Counted from the stretch's first letter, positions 1-9,224 are shown. The stretch is DNA of 64,000 nucleotides from Hydrogenophaga sp. RAC07 (GCF_001713375.1 NZ_CP016449.1:3472001-3536000), one strand, 5' to 3'. Notes: generated from the sequence alone by a model not told the origin. Numbers and translations: made by a program.

Positions 1-327
1 CGCGGTCGCTGACCAGTCCATCGACCGTATCAAGTTGCCCATCTCGCCGCCACCCAATAGAAAGGCGAGAGGGTTTCGTTCTGCAGCTAGTTGGTCATTG
101 TGTTTCAAAGGCGCCTTGTAGGTGCGGGATTACGTCATTGCGATACGACGATTCAATTCAATGACAAGGACTTTGGCTCGGGGCATTTGGGTGCCCACTT
201 TGATCGATCAGTGGAGTAGCGAGAGTACGACTCTAGAGGCCAACTTGGCAGCTCAAACAGACCAACCGGCGGATGCGGGGGAGTTCCTCAGAAAGAGGCC
301 AGATCAACAGATGGAAAGCCGCCCAAC
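1..327. other. Left-edge region without a recognised gene
   Basis: No reading frame here gives a recognisable protein. A 73-codon frame on the plus strand (122-343) has low-complexity content and runs into the 3' end of the opposing Crp-type gene, so I do not call it. No tRNA or clear promoter was seen. Confidence 0.5.
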
Positions 328-1200
328 TCAATCTTGGGAGTGACCCCGCATGGGAGAGACGTCACCCGAAATCGGTGCTTGCGGCGCTGCATCGCGGGAC
401 AACCGTTCATACGCACCACGAATCACCGCGTGACATTCACAGCTGTGGAGCCTCAGACCGTCCTTGTCCAACACAGATATCTGTCCACGGCCGTATCGAA
501 TCACGCCCGCTTTTTGCAGGCGCATCGCGCCGGCGGTCACGCCCTCACGACGCACACCGAGCATGCTGGCAATGCGCTCTTGTGTAATGTTCAGTTCATC
601 GTCACCTTGACGCTCCAAGTGCACCAACAACCAGCGAGCGAGTTGTTGGTCGAGCGAGTGATGGCGGTTGCATGCCGAGGTCTGCGACATTTGTGAAAAC
701 AAGGTGCGGGTGTAGTTGAGCAGGTGGTGCATTACTTGCGCTGATCGCTTGGCATGGTTTGCGATTGCTTGAGCGCTCATGCGGTAGCCGTGCCCGCTGC
801 GCATCACAAGTGACGTGTTTTGAACAGAAAAGGTGCCGCTGGCAGACGTGCCGTCGTTGGAGTTGCTGCTGCCCATGAATGCATCTACGCCCACCACGCC
901 TTCTGGACCTACCGCTGCCACCTCGACGGTCGAGCCATCCAACATGGTCGAAATCAGCGATACAACGGCCGTGGTCGGAAAATAGACATGACGCAAGCTT
1001 CCGCCTGATACATGTAGCGTGCTGCCCGCCAGGAGTTCAACCCACTCCAAGTGGGACTCGATGAAACGCCAATCCTCGAAAGGTATGGCAGCAAGTAGTT
1101 GGTTTTGCGCACGGTGGGATGAAATGGCCGATGACAAATGCAGGTGATTCTTTTCGATCAATTCATTTTTCCCATATCGCGACGATGTGATGGTTTTCAC
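328..1200 (-). CDS. Crp/Fnr-family transcriptional regulator
   Basis: A 290-residue cytoplasmic DNA-binding regulator. Residues about 30-150 form the cyclic-nucleotide-binding-like beta barrel (stretch with HVYFPTTAVVSLI, then VEVAAVGPEGVVG). Residues about 185-250 form the C-terminal winged helix-turn-helix (ITQERIASMLGVRREGVT is the turn and recognition helix). The barrel lacks an obvious cAMP-phosphate Arg/Ser pair, as is common in the betaproteobacterial subfamily that begins 'LL..IP..DW'. A C-terminal tail of about 30 residues is extra. A second regulator of the same type lies 236 bp upstream on the same strand. Neither carries Fnr-type cysteines near the N-terminus. Its ligand and targets cannot be deduced from the sequence. 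Confidence 0.85.
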   Translation of the reverse strand: MKTITSSRYGKNELIEKNHLHLSSAISSHRAQNQLLAAIPFEDWRFIESHLEWVELLAGSTLHVSGGSLRHVYFPTTAVVSLISTMLDGSTVEVAAVGPEGVVGVDAFMGSSNSNDGTSASGTFSVQNTSLVMRSGHGYRMSAQAIANHAKRSAQVMHHLLNYTRTLFSQMSQTSACNRHHSLDQQLARWLLVHLERQGDDELNITQERIASMLGVRREGVTAGAMRLQKAGVIRYGRGQISVLDKDGLRLHSCECHAVIRGAYERLSRDAAPQAPISGDVSPMRGHSQD

Positions 1201-1435
1201 TATCCGTCGCAGCGTCGACCCAGCCCCGGTCCTCTCGAAATTCGTGACCTCGCGTTCGGCCAGCTCGGGTGGTTTTATTTAGCGCGCACTCGTTCCTCCA
1301 AGAAACGACGATATCGTGATCTCTGTCTCGGTCGATGTCTGTTGTGTACGCTACATAGCGCGCAGTTTCCGGCGAGAGAGAGAGATCTGCAACGCCGGTT
1401 AACGCGGCACCAGAAAAGCCCTGTGGGGGGAACTT

Positions 1436-2179
1436 TTAGAGGGTCGTATTGCGGCCGTTGTCCAGCTTCTTGGCCGCGTGAGCTGGGGGATTCAGAAAGG
1501 AATCGAAGCGCCGTCTGACGATGGCATAGCACTCGCAGGACGCCTTCTCCATTCCTGCGCGATCTTTCACCTGCATGTTTCCACGGCGGTAGGCGATCAG
1601 CCCCTTGTCCTGCATCCCCTGGGCGGCCAGTGAAACCGTCGTGCGGTTGGCCCCCATGAGCTCGGAGAGGAACTGCTGTGTATAGGCCATCACCTCCCCT
1701 TCGACCCGGTCGTCCATCATGAGCAGCCAGCGACACATCCTTTCCTCGACGGTATGCAGCGTATTGCAGCCGACCGTCTGCTGGGTCTGGGACAACAGCG
1801 TCTCGGAATAACTAACGAAGAGATTCTGCACCTTGCTGCTATTCGAGAACTCCTGTTCAAGAGCAGAGATCGAGCATCGGATGATCGGCCCCGCCAGTTG
1901 CACAACGGATCGATTGAAGGAGATACGGGTGTACATGGCCGCAAAGATGCCAAACGCACCCTCACGTCCGATATTGGCGGTCTCGATCGCCGAACCATCC
2001 TCCATGACCGTGAGCAATGACAACACGGCCCCTTGCGGGAAGTACGCATGCTCCAGCGTGCCGCCCGCTTCACATACGACATGGCCGAGTTTCAGGTCGA
2101 CGGGACTCATCGCACGTGCGAGCCGTTGCCTCACGTCATTGTCTAGTGCCCCGAGCAGTTGATTTTCTTTGTGCTTCAT
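1436..2179 (-). CDS. Crp/Fnr-family transcriptional regulator (second copy)
   Basis: A 247-residue regulator of the same subfamily as the gene just downstream, but only distantly similar to it. The effector barrel spans about residues 15-140 (HAYFPQGAVLSLLTVMEDGS, NIGREGAFG). The winged helix lies at about 165-225 (YTQQFLSELMGANRTTVSLA). A CECYAI segment near the C-terminus parallels CECHAV in its neighbour, which supports common ancestry. The start is the ATG at 2177-2179 (MKHKENQLL), typical for this family. The 236 bp separating the two genes hold no other gene. Function and ligand are unknown. Members of this subfamily are often linked to stress or redox responses, but nothing here proves it. 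Confidence 0.85.
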   Translation of the reverse strand: MKHKENQLLGALDNDVRQRLARAMSPVDLKLGHVVCEAGGTLEHAYFPQGAVLSLLTVMEDGSAIETANIGREGAFGIFAAMYTRISFNRSVVQLAGPIIRCSISALEQEFSNSSKVQNLFVSYSETLLSQTQQTVGCNTLHTVEERMCRWLLMMDDRVEGEVMAYTQQFLSELMGANRTTVSLAAQGMQDKGLIAYRRGNMQVKDRAGMEKASCECYAIVRRRFDSFLNPPAHAAKKLDNGRNTTL

Positions 2180-2390
2180 GTTTGACCGGCCTAACGGGAT
2201 GGGTTGTCATGGATGCCGGGGCTTCCTTCGTCTAGGGGCCGCCAGTGACGTTGCCGCCCCTCCGTCTGCTCCATGTTGCGATCGCACCGACACGCGGCAA
2301 TCCCGCAATTGAGGAGGTACCGCGTCGATCAAAAGTACGCATTCGATCATCGTGATCACAATGTTCTTTGCTGCATGCGACGCCGTCTGT

Positions 2391-2430
2391 GCGGTAGCGT
2401 GCGTTAGCGTGCGGTGCGGTGCGGTTCGGG
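2391..2430. repeat. Imperfect 10-bp tandem repeat
   Basis: Four consecutive decamers of the form gcgg/t-t-agcgt and gcggtgcggt follow one another. The first two differ at one base, and the last two are more diverged. It lies in a non-coding stretch. Confidence 0.5.
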
Positions 2431-3094
2431 CCGGCGTCGCGAACCTGCCACACGTTTGGCGGCAGACCGACAGCAACCGGCGTTGCAGGTCGTCCGTTCC
2501 CGTAGTACGTGTGCCAAGCACGCTCCAGCTCCGAAACGGTTCGCTATAGGTAGTGCCGACGGCCACGTCGCCTGGGCGGTGCTGGACGGCCCTGAGCAGC
2601 AGCACAAGGGAATTCGAAGCTCCGTCGTGACGGATCTGGCCGGACCACACGCGGCTCACTACGCCGATGGGGCGCCCTCCACGAGCTGCGGCAATGCTTG
2701 AATCCGCAGCTTGTGGAGCGGTGGCTTATGGCCGACTACAGAAATGCTAGCGGGGTGCGCTTGCCGAAGTAAGAACATCTGAGGTAGGCGCATCCAAGCG
2801 CCGGGTCCGCTTCACGCAGAGGGATGCAACGTCTGCAGCACCCCCGATTGCTGACTCTCAAGACTTCTCACTGCAGGGGCTTGAATGACTGCAGCGTGCC
2901 AACGACCACGCGCCCACCGCTGCAGCTCCATCGTCTGCAACCGCTGCGGACCTGTCGTATTTCATCACTCAAGGCAAACCAATGAATTGAGAGCGATCTG
3001 TCTTTTTTGCCCCGACGGACCTCAAGAAAATAGTAACAAGCCAGTGACGTTCTGTTACTTTCTACGGCCCGTTTCTCGACAGACCTATTTTTTT

Positions 3095-3150
3095 CCGACA
3101 GACCTCATTTTTCGGGTTCACAGTTGAACCCGAAAAATGAGGTCTGTCGG
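3095..3150. repeat. Perfect 26-bp inverted repeat with a 4-base centre
   Basis: The left arm at 3095-3120 begins ccgacagacctc. The right arm at 3125-3150 is its exact reverse complement, and the two are separated by cagt. Just to the left, 3078-3093 repeats the outer part of the arm with small changes (cgacagacct then a T run). The arms are too long and AT-mixed to be an ordinary terminator, and no gene ends at it. It resembles two abutted ends of an insertion sequence, or a palindromic miniature element. Confidence 0.8.
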
Positions 3151-3429
3151 ATTGCCCCGAGGGGAGAGAGTCAAAGAAAAATGCGGAAAAACCTGTCGGG
3201 CTAACCACCGAAAAGCACGCCGGAAGTTCGCTGAAGAATAGAGCTGTCGAGAAATGTAACCGCCTCTTCCTTTACGGCATATTCGTATGCTGCGCGGGGC
3301 TTGCAAGCGCTCAAAACCCGCAGTAACGTATGTCACAAGTGGGCGGACATCACCTCGATTCCCGCCCTGTTGGTTGCTCTCCGAAGGCTGCTGCGCAGCT
3401 TGAACCGCAACGTTCTTGTGGAGAGCAGC

Positions 3430-5181
3430 ATGGAAACAGCACGTCCGGAATCCGACATTCCCTCCAGGGCCCAAGCCCTGTTCCCCGAAGCCGAGTTCAA
3501 GCTCCGGCACCCCCTCTTCCAGGCCATGCCGTACCCGCTAGGTGCGGACCTGCGCCTGCTGGAACTGGAAAAGTTTGTCTTGAAGTCCTTGGACCCGGAC
3601 ACCAGCGAGACGCTGCGTCACGCATCGATTCGCTATGTGGGCCGATGGCTCCACGACAACTCTTTTGATGTGGGAAGGGAGACCCTCCTGACGGATTTCT
3701 TCCTGCTTCATGAACGCACACCCTGGTCAGTCGACAAGATGCACGCTTTCGCCACCGCCTACCTCACGGCAAACGGCATTCGCATCGAAAGAAGGCGGGA
3801 AACAGGTTCGGAGCAGCGAGCGTTCAAGCTGGTGCAGGGTCAACGAACGCTTGCCATTGGCGAAACATTGGGTGACCCCTTCGCCTGGTGCATGAAGCGG
3901 TTCTCGGACTTCGCCGAGACGTACCCTTGGACAGAAGGAGTGACGCTGGGGACCTCGGCCTGTTTCAAGGCAGCCGATATGCTGTTCATGTACGTGCAGC
4001 ATGGACTTCACCCCAACGGGGAGTGGTCTCTGATGGGCCGCAAGAGGTTCATGCAGACGGAGGGCTACACCGTCTGGACCGCACTCTCCTTGGCGCTGAC
4101 CCGCACAGACCGGGCCGAGCAGTTGCCCTCTCGCCGAGAATCGCTAGAACGCGGCATGCACGATGTGGTGCTTGGTCAAATTGAAAATGCTTTCACACCT
4201 GCCCCTGCTGCACCAAAGTGCGGGGAGCTCGTGCGGGACCCGGAAGGCTCCGACCTGTGCTTCAAGCATGCAGCAGACAGCTCGGACCCCAAGGCACCAG
4301 TCTTGACCGTGGTCCGCGGTCAGGTTCCCCCTGCCGCCGATCCCGGTGACCGCCAGACGTTGGAGCGCTTCAAGCCGCTGGAGTCGCCTCTGCCGGTGGC
4401 CCTCATGCCCTCGGTCGCTCAGCTCGAGGAAAGCCGATCAAGGCTGGTGCGCGAATTCCCATGGGCAAGAATTGCCATCCACATCATCTTCAGCGAGCTC
4501 ATCACGCGGAGAAGCTTTGGCTCGCTGGTGTTTCACTTGCGCCCTGTGCTCCTGCTCGGACCTCCCGGCATCGGCAAGACGCGGTTCGCCAGGCGGTTTG
4601 CCGAAGAGATGGCCCTGGGCTTTCGGGCGATCGGCCTTGCCGGCATGTCCGACGTCCGCTCACTCACCGGTACCGCGCGGGGGTGGTCCACTGGCCAACC
4701 CTCTGTCTTGCTGGAGCCGCTGCTGAACAACAAATCGGCATCGAGCTTGGTGCTGCTTGATGAGATCGAAAAGGCAGTCGACGGTGGAAGCAAGACCCCA
4801 TCCGCCGCCGACTTCCTGTTGGGCTTGCTCGAGCCAGAGAACGCGCGCAGCTGGTTCGATTCGTTCCTGCAGACGGAATGCGACCTTTCGCGTCTGGTGT
4901 TCATTGCCACGGCCAACTCGCTAGCTGGTCTGTCTGCGCCGCTGCTTTCCCGGGTCACGGTGCTGGATTTCGGGCGACCGACACCTGAGGACATCCGTGG
5001 CGTCGTTCCGTTCGCGTTGCAGGACATCGCTAAGGATTGGGAGCTGCCGAAGGACGTGTTCGATGCAGTGGTTCCACCCGCGGACATCGATGTGCCCAAC
5101 ATGCGCGACCTCAAGGTGTGGCTGACGTGGTACCTAGCGCAGTGGGCAGAAGAGCACTTGCGCGCTGGGCGGCAACACTGA
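3430..5181 (+). CDS. AAA-family ATPase with a Lon-like ATPase module
   Basis: A 583-residue protein if it starts at the ATG at 3430, which has a good Shine-Dalgarno (tggagag) 7 bases upstream. An in-frame TTG at 3301 would add 43 residues but has no such site. Residues 1-330 have no family I recognise. Residues about 365-540 form an AAA ATPase: Walker A GPPGIGKT (377-384), Walker B LVLLDEIEK (Asp444-Glu445), then DLSRLVFIATAN (sensor 1) and LLSRV. The spacing and the LLEPEN...FLQTECDLS segment closely follow the ATPase of Lon protease. No Lon protease domain with its Ser-Lys dyad follows. It is therefore probably a stand-alone unfoldase or remodelling ATPase. A small exonuclease-like gene follows 122 bp downstream. 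Confidence 0.8.
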   Translation: METARPESDIPSRAQALFPEAEFKLRHPLFQAMPYPLGADLRLLELEKFVLKSLDPDTSETLRHASIRYVGRWLHDNSFDVGRETLLTDFFLLHERTPWSVDKMHAFATAYLTANGIRIERRRETGSEQRAFKLVQGQRTLAIGETLGDPFAWCMKRFSDFAETYPWTEGVTLGTSACFKAADMLFMYVQHGLHPNGEWSLMGRKRFMQTEGYTVWTALSLALTRTDRAEQLPSRRESLERGMHDVVLGQIENAFTPAPAAPKCGELVRDPEGSDLCFKHAADSSDPKAPVLTVVRGQVPPAADPGDRQTLERFKPLESPLPVALMPSVAQLEESRSRLVREFPWARIAIHIIFSELITRRSFGSLVFHLRPVLLLGPPGIGKTRFARRFAEEMALGFRAIGLAGMSDVRSLTGTARGWSTGQPSVLLEPLLNNKSASSLVLLDEIEKAVDGGSKTPSAADFLLGLLEPENARSWFDSFLQTECDLSRLVFIATANSLAGLSAPLLSRVTVLDFGRPTPEDIRGVVPFALQDIAKDWELPKDVFDAVVPPADIDVPNMRDLKVWLTWYLAQWAEEHLRAGRQH

Positions 5182-5303
5182 TGCGATGCAGACCATGCGT
5201 TCAGACTGCCACAGGGAATCACGGTTCGCTGAGAAAAGCAGCAGGAAGAAACTCCAACGGCGCCATCGCTTTTCCGGCAGGATTCAAAACAGCTCCTGCA
5301 CCG

Positions 5304-5663
5304 ATGGCTGACATGCTGATCTTTCTAGATACCGAATTCACCGACTTCATCGACATCGACTTGATCTCGATCGGGCTGGTGAGTGAGGACGGCGGAGCAA
5401 CCTTCTACGCTGAGAGAAACGACTATCGGCGAGAGGCAGCAAGTGATTTTGTTCGAGAAGCCGTGCTGCCTCATCTGGGGCAGCAGCCAGAAAACTCCTG
5501 CTCACGCGAGGAGCTGACACGCCGTCTATACGAGTGGCTACATGGGTTCCCGGGTACGGTGCAAATCGCTTGTGACTCGACACATGATCGAGACTTGCTG
5601 TGGGATGCGCTTGAAAATGGGCTCCCAACCAACCTGGATCCCAAAGTGCTCAAAATGGCCTGA
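5304..5663 (+). CDS. DEDD-type 3'-5' exoribonuclease-like protein
   Basis: A 119-residue protein starting at the ATG at 5304 (MADMLIFLDTEF). Upstream in-frame sequence back to 5037 overlaps the AAA gene and is not protein-like. The N-terminal FLDTEFTD supplies the first Asp-Glu pair of a DEDD ribonuclease H-like fold. CDSTHDRDLLWDAL near residue 95 fits the second Asp and a nearby His. The compact size matches the small Rv2179c-like exoribonuclease family, although the C-terminus (ends NLDPKVLKMA) is shorter than usual and may lack the last catalytic residues. It follows the AAA ATPase in the same direction, so the two may be co-transcribed. Confidence 0.65.
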   Translation: MADMLIFLDTEFTDFIDIDLISIGLVSEDGGATFYAERNDYRREAASDFVREAVLPHLGQQPENSCSREELTRRLYEWLHGFPGTVQIACDSTHDRDLLWDALENGLPTNLDPKVLKMA

Positions 5664-6484
5664 CAATCTGAGGAGCGCGCCTTCAGCGAGGCCGTATGCC
5701 GATATCACGGACAACCCGGTCGCCCGCGCCATCACGCACTTCACGATGCACATGCTCTTCGCGACGGATGGTTGGCAGTCAACGCATGGGGTGGGTACCC
5801 CCTAGATGGGTAGCGACCTACGATGACGATGGCTAGACTTCCCCAACCGGCCACTTCCAGTCGTCCGATCGTCCTTTGAATCGCTACGCTCAGGACAGAT
5901 CCTTAAGAGCAGCGGTCATCGGCCGACGGCCCTTTGAAGCTGTCAGTCTCAAAATCGGTCGCTCGCAGCTTTGCGGTGCTTGGGTCCGCAACTTGTCGAC
6001 GACCGACAAGCGCGTGGTGCCGATTTCTTGGCTCAGCACCCGGCCGTCCACCGCCTGGCGCGTCCCCCACGGCGGGTCGACCACCTGAGATGAGGTCGGG
6101 GCCATCGGATACCGGGGCGGGTCCGGCTGCGTACGGAGCATGATCAGGTCGCGCGTAGTGCGACCTAGCTGCTGGCCGGCACCGAGACATATTCGGGTCA
6201 ACCATCCAGATCGGAAGGTTGGCGAACTCGATGCGCATCCCCTCTGCCGTTACGTTGGCGGTGTCGACCCCGCCGAAGCATCCGCCCTGGCCGACGTCGC
6301 CGATAGGCAACGCGGCCCCACAGCGCGCTCATGTTCGTTGGCGCACAGACCACCGTTCGCCTATGGCTGAAATTCAAGCGCTCCACTGTTGCCCCGGAGG
6401 CGTGGCGTCCAGCGGGTGCAGGGCGCAACGACGGTGTTCGCGCCGGCGGGCGTGCAGTGTCAAACGCTTTCACGAGGAGTTGTC
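5664..6484. other. 0.8-kb region without a recognised gene
   Basis: Several frames are open on both strands (for example minus 5890-6201 and 5903-6310), but none gives a family I know. A stretch on the minus strand around 6180-6310 reads like ordinary protein and may be the decayed end of a gene. No start or ribosome site supports it. Confidence 0.4.
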
Positions 6485-6676
6485 ATGAAGAACTTGCTGA
6501 CCAGGGTTGCTGGGACCCTGCTCCTGGGACCGAGCGGCCTGGCCTCTGCGCAGAGCGGTCACATGATGAACGGCGGCATGGGCGGCGCTGGCTGGATGGG
6601 TGGCTACTGGGGACCTGTTTTGCTGATCGTCGTGGTCGGCCTCGTGGCCTGGATCGTCATGCGGGGACGCAAGTGA
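6485..6676 (+). CDS. Small Gly/Met-rich single-pass membrane protein
   Basis: A 63-residue protein with a clear ribosome site (cgaggag) 7 bases before the ATG at 6485. An N-terminal signal or anchor (residues 1-22, ending SAQS) is followed by a Gly/Met/His segment (HMMNGGMGGAGWMGGYWG). A hydrophobic helix (VLLIVVVGLVAWIVM, about 44-58) and a basic tail (RGRK) complete it. Small proteins of this pattern often sit beside copper or heavy-metal resistance genes. Here the next gene is a Met/His-rich lipoprotein, followed by DUF302 and a copper-ATPase relic, which supports that link. No enzymatic motif is visible. Confidence 0.7.
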   Translation: MKNLLTRVAGTLLLGPSGLASAQSGHMMNGGMGGAGWMGGYWGPVLLIVVVGLVAWIVMRGRK

Positions 6677-6798
6677 CAAGGGCCTTTTTAGATGCCGATG
6701 CTCCGCCGGCACCGCCATCCGATGGCTGGCGCGCAACCCCCTCCACTTCCAGATTTTCATTGGTCCGCCCCGGACCTTCACCCCACCAGGAGTTCACC

Positions 6799-7236
6799 AT
6801 GAATGCAATCCGTACCTTTGCTGCGCTGTCCCTCGCTGCCCTTGCCACCGCCTGTGCCAGCCTGGGTGCCACTGATGCCGCGCCCGCGACAGGCATGGCG
6901 CCCGGCATGTCCCATGGGGGCGCACCCAAGCCCATGGCCGCCATGGAGCCGCGGATGAAGGCAATGAAGGACATGCACCAGAAGATGATGGCCGCCAAGA
7001 GCCCGGCAGAACGTCAGGCCTTGATGGCTGACCACATGAAGTCCATGCAGGACGGCATGGCGATGATGAAGGAGAAGCACGGTGGCATGCAGGGCATGGG
7101 CGGAATGGATCACAGCAAAGGCATGCCCGCTGCCATGGCCCAGCGCCATCAGATGATGACGGAGCACATGGCCATGATGCAGATGATGATGGACATGATG
7201 GTTCAGCGCATGCCGGCTTCGCCGGCCACCCAGTGA
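6799..7236 (+). CDS. Met/His-rich putative lipoprotein, probably metal-binding
   Basis: A 145-residue exported protein. The start at 6799 follows a good Shine-Dalgarno (ccaggag). The signal peptide ends in a lipobox, LATAC (Cys about 19), so it is probably a lipoprotein. The mature part is strikingly rich in Met and His (for example [20 protein letters not shown]), with helical repeats carrying MKxM and HxxM patterns. This composition is typical of periplasmic Cu(I)/Ag(I)-binding proteins, but it matches no named family I can assign. Its stop overlaps a possible GTG start of the DUF302 gene, so the two are likely co-expressed. Confidence 0.7.
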   Translation: MNAIRTFAALSLAALATACASLGATDAAPATGMAPGMSHGGAPKPMAAMEPRMKAMKDMHQKMMAAKSPAERQALMADHMKSMQDGMAMMKEKHGGMQGMGGMDHSKGMPAAMAQRHQMMTEHMAMMQMMMDMMVQRMPASPATQ

Positions 7237-7247
7237 GGGCCGGCGCC

Positions 7248-7694
7248 ATGAGCAGCATGTCCGTCACCCCCGACGTTGCCGCGACTTCGAGCTACGGCTT
7301 TCAGTGTGTCTTGCCCCGGCAGGACTTCACCCAGGCAGTGACTCAGGTGACCGAGGCGCTCAAGACCGAAGGCTTCGGCATCCTCACCGAGATCGACGTC
7401 CAGGCGACGATGAAGGTCAAACTCGGCATCGATGGCCGCCCGTACCGCATCCTGGGCGCCTGCAATCCGCCCCTGGCGCACCGCGCGCTCACGGCGGAGC
7501 CGGACATCGGTTTGCTGCTGCCCTGCAACGTGGTCGTTCGCGAGGAGGTGGACGGCCAACTCGTTGTCGCCTTCATGGACCCGGTTGCGGTGTTGCAGAT
7601 GACCAGCAACCCGGAAGTCGCTGCCGTGGCGAAAGAGGTTCGCGCCCGACTCGAACGTGTGCGATCGACGCTGATGATTGCGGGTCCGGCCTAA
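7248..7694 (+). CDS. DUF302 domain protein
   Basis: A 148-residue protein from the ATG at 7248. A GTG at 7233 that overlaps the previous stop would add five residues. The DUF302 signature is clear: [18 protein letters not shown], then [16 protein letters not shown], then [13 protein letters not shown] and a C-terminal region with [21 protein letters not shown]302 proteins are small alpha/beta proteins, often found with metal or redox genes. Their biochemical role is not established. The short spacing to the Met-rich lipoprotein upstream suggests an operon. Confidence 0.85.
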   Translation: MSSMSVTPDVAATSSYGFQCVLPRQDFTQAVTQVTEALKTEGFGILTEIDVQATMKVKLGIDGRPYRILGACNPPLAHRALTAEPDIGLLLPCNVVVREEVDGQLVVAFMDPVAVLQMTSNPEVAAVAKEVRARLERVRSTLMIAGPA

Positions 7695-7712
7695 GCGGCG
7701 GCCCACGATGTC

Positions 7713-7790
7713 GTGATGGGATCCGAAGGCCTGGCGACGGCGCGGGCCGTCGGGCAGCGCCTGGGTATCGACGAGGTGCATGGTGAGGTC
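7713..7790 (+). pseudogene. Relic of a copper-type P-ATPase (P domain)
   Basis: A 26-codon stretch that follows the DUF302 stop reads GLATARAVGQRLGIDEVHGE. It corresponds to the segment after the GDN motif in heavy-metal P1B-type ATPases ('TAxAVxxxLGIDEV.AEV'). The similarity stops abruptly near 7790, and the frame meets a stop soon afterwards. No other ATPase motif (DKTGT, CPC, HP) is present nearby. I infer a deletion remnant of a copA-like gene. Confidence 0.5.
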
Positions 7791-8246
7791 AGCGTCTATG
7801 TTGACCACATGCGAACGACTGCTGTTACTTTCGCTAGCTCTCTCGGCGACGTGAGCGGAGGTCAAGTTTAAAAGTAGATCGGTCGCACGCTGAGAAAACC
7901 ACGATGGGTTCCTTTGGGCCCTGAAGAGACATTTGCTGCCCTTGTTACGTCGCCCTGAAGCGGCCGTTCGGACCGGCTCGCAGGTAGCCCCCGGGGGGCC
8001 CCGCACCGCAGGGCACACATTGGCAGCCGGCACTGAGGGCGATTGAGGCGGGTGGCGCGCCAGCCGCGGCCTTGCTGGTGACGGCCAGGCACGCCGCTTG
8101 CCACTCTTCTGCACTTCGGGACAACGCCTCGATGCTGGAGCCGTGCCATGGCTCTTGATGGTGATCAAGAGGAGCCAGGCGCGTGACAGGTCAACACCGT
8201 GCATCCGGACAAGTCCGCGATTTCGTTCCAACAAGAGGTCAACCCC
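7791..8246. other. Region without a recognised gene
   Basis: Between the ATPase relic and the hydrolase gene I see no convincing coding sequence, repeat or RNA gene. Open frames are shadows with biased composition. Confidence 0.4.
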
Positions 8247-9068
8247 ATGAATATGAATCATCTGCGATCGGGCACAGGCAAGCCGCTGTTGCTCATCCAC
8301 GGGCTGGGCGGCAGCGCCCGATCCTGGTCCACCATCTGGAAACCACTGGCTGCACGCCACGACGTCATTGCCGTCGACTTGCCTGGCTTCGGCGCCACGC
8401 CGCCCCTGCGCGGTGAAACTTCAATTCGCTCGCTGTGCGATGCAGTCACTTCGTTCATCGACACGCAGGGCCTGCGCGGCGTGGACGCGGTTGGCAGCTC
8501 GATGGGTGCCCGGCTCGTGCTCGAGTTGGCGCGCCGCGGCGGCGTATTGGGGTCTGTCGTTTCCCTTGATCCCGGAGGCTTCTGGCGCGGCTGGGAGCGC
8601 CACGCTTTCTTCTCCTCAATCTGGCTCTCGATTCGCGCCGTGCGCATGTTGCAGCCGCTCATGCCGGCCATCGCCGGCAACAAGGTTGCACGCACCATGC
8701 TGCTGGCGCAGTTTTCCAGAAGGCCTTGGGCGCTCGATCCCGCCGTCGTCCTTGACGAAATGCGCAGCTATGCACTCGCACTCTCCTTTGACGAGTTGCT
8801 GCATCGACTGGCTTATGGCGAAGAACAAGAAGGCGCTCCCCGCGGCAGCATCGATGCACCACTCGTGATCGGCTGGGGCCGCCAGGACAAGGTCTGTCTC
8901 CCACGCCAGGCGAAGCGGGCACTGTCCCTGTTTCCAGACGCGCAAATGCACTGGTTCGAACGATGCGGCCACTTCCCGCATTGGGATGCTCCGCATGAAA
9001 CCACGCAGCTCATTCTCAACACGTTCTCACGGCGCGTGCCTTCGTCAACGGCTGTGACGTCGGGTTAG
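8247..9068 (+). CDS. Alpha/beta-fold hydrolase
   Basis: A 273-residue protein from the ATG at 8247, preceded by agaggtc at a suitable distance. An ATG six bases later is also possible. Family motifs in order: oxyanion-hole LLLIHGLGGSARSW (about 13-26), VIAVDLPGFG (about 40-49), nucleophile elbow VGSSMGARL (Ser near residue 85), the acid in IGWGRQDKVC, and the catalytic His in CGHFPHWDAP. A helical cap lies between residues 120 and 200. This is a typical esterase, epoxide-hydrolase or C-C-hydrolase-like fold, and the substrate is not predictable. It stands between a decayed region and a phospholipid-synthesis gene, with no clear operon. Confidence 0.85.
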   Translation: MNMNHLRSGTGKPLLLIHGLGGSARSWSTIWKPLAARHDVIAVDLPGFGATPPLRGETSIRSLCDAVTSFIDTQGLRGVDAVGSSMGARLVLELARRGGVLGSVVSLDPGGFWRGWERHAFFSSIWLSIRAVRMLQPLMPAIAGNKVARTMLLAQFSRRPWALDPAVVLDEMRSYALALSFDELLHRLAYGEEQEGAPRGSIDAPLVIGWGRQDKVCLPRQAKRALSLFPDAQMHWFERCGHFPHWDAPHETTQLILNTFSRRVPSSTAVTSG

Positions 9069-9224
9069 GCCCTCCGCATTGCCGTCGCCGACAAAGGCAG
9101 GTACGAACGAGCAGCGCATCCGTTGCGCGCCTGGCGGTCGTCACACCATGAGCGTTGCTGCCGCCGCAGCGCTGCTCGACGTCGCGTTCCCTGTTTAATC
9201 ACAGCCAACGACAGAGACTTTGAC

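Larger units (their letters stand above)
2180..3429. other. 1.2-kb region without a recognised gene
   Basis: Long frames exist on both strands (for example minus 2207-2659), but their translations are compositionally odd and unrecognised. The region holds a 10-bp tandem repeat (2391-2430) and a 26-bp-arm palindrome (3095-3150), listed separately. It may be the debris of mobile elements. Confidence 0.5.

Noticed and set aside
2207..2659. Minus-strand frame of 150 codons
   Set aside because: The translation is rich in Arg, Thr and Ala without recognisable pattern, no ribosome site is present, and it crosses the tandem repeat.
5890..6310. Overlapping minus-strand frames of 103 and 135 codons
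   Set aside because: Different frames compete, none has a start signal, and neither translation resembles a known family; kept only as a note in the gap entry.
7203..8360. Minus-strand frame of 385 codons
   Set aside because: It is antisense to DUF302 and the hydrolase start, with the composition of a shadow frame in GC-rich DNA.
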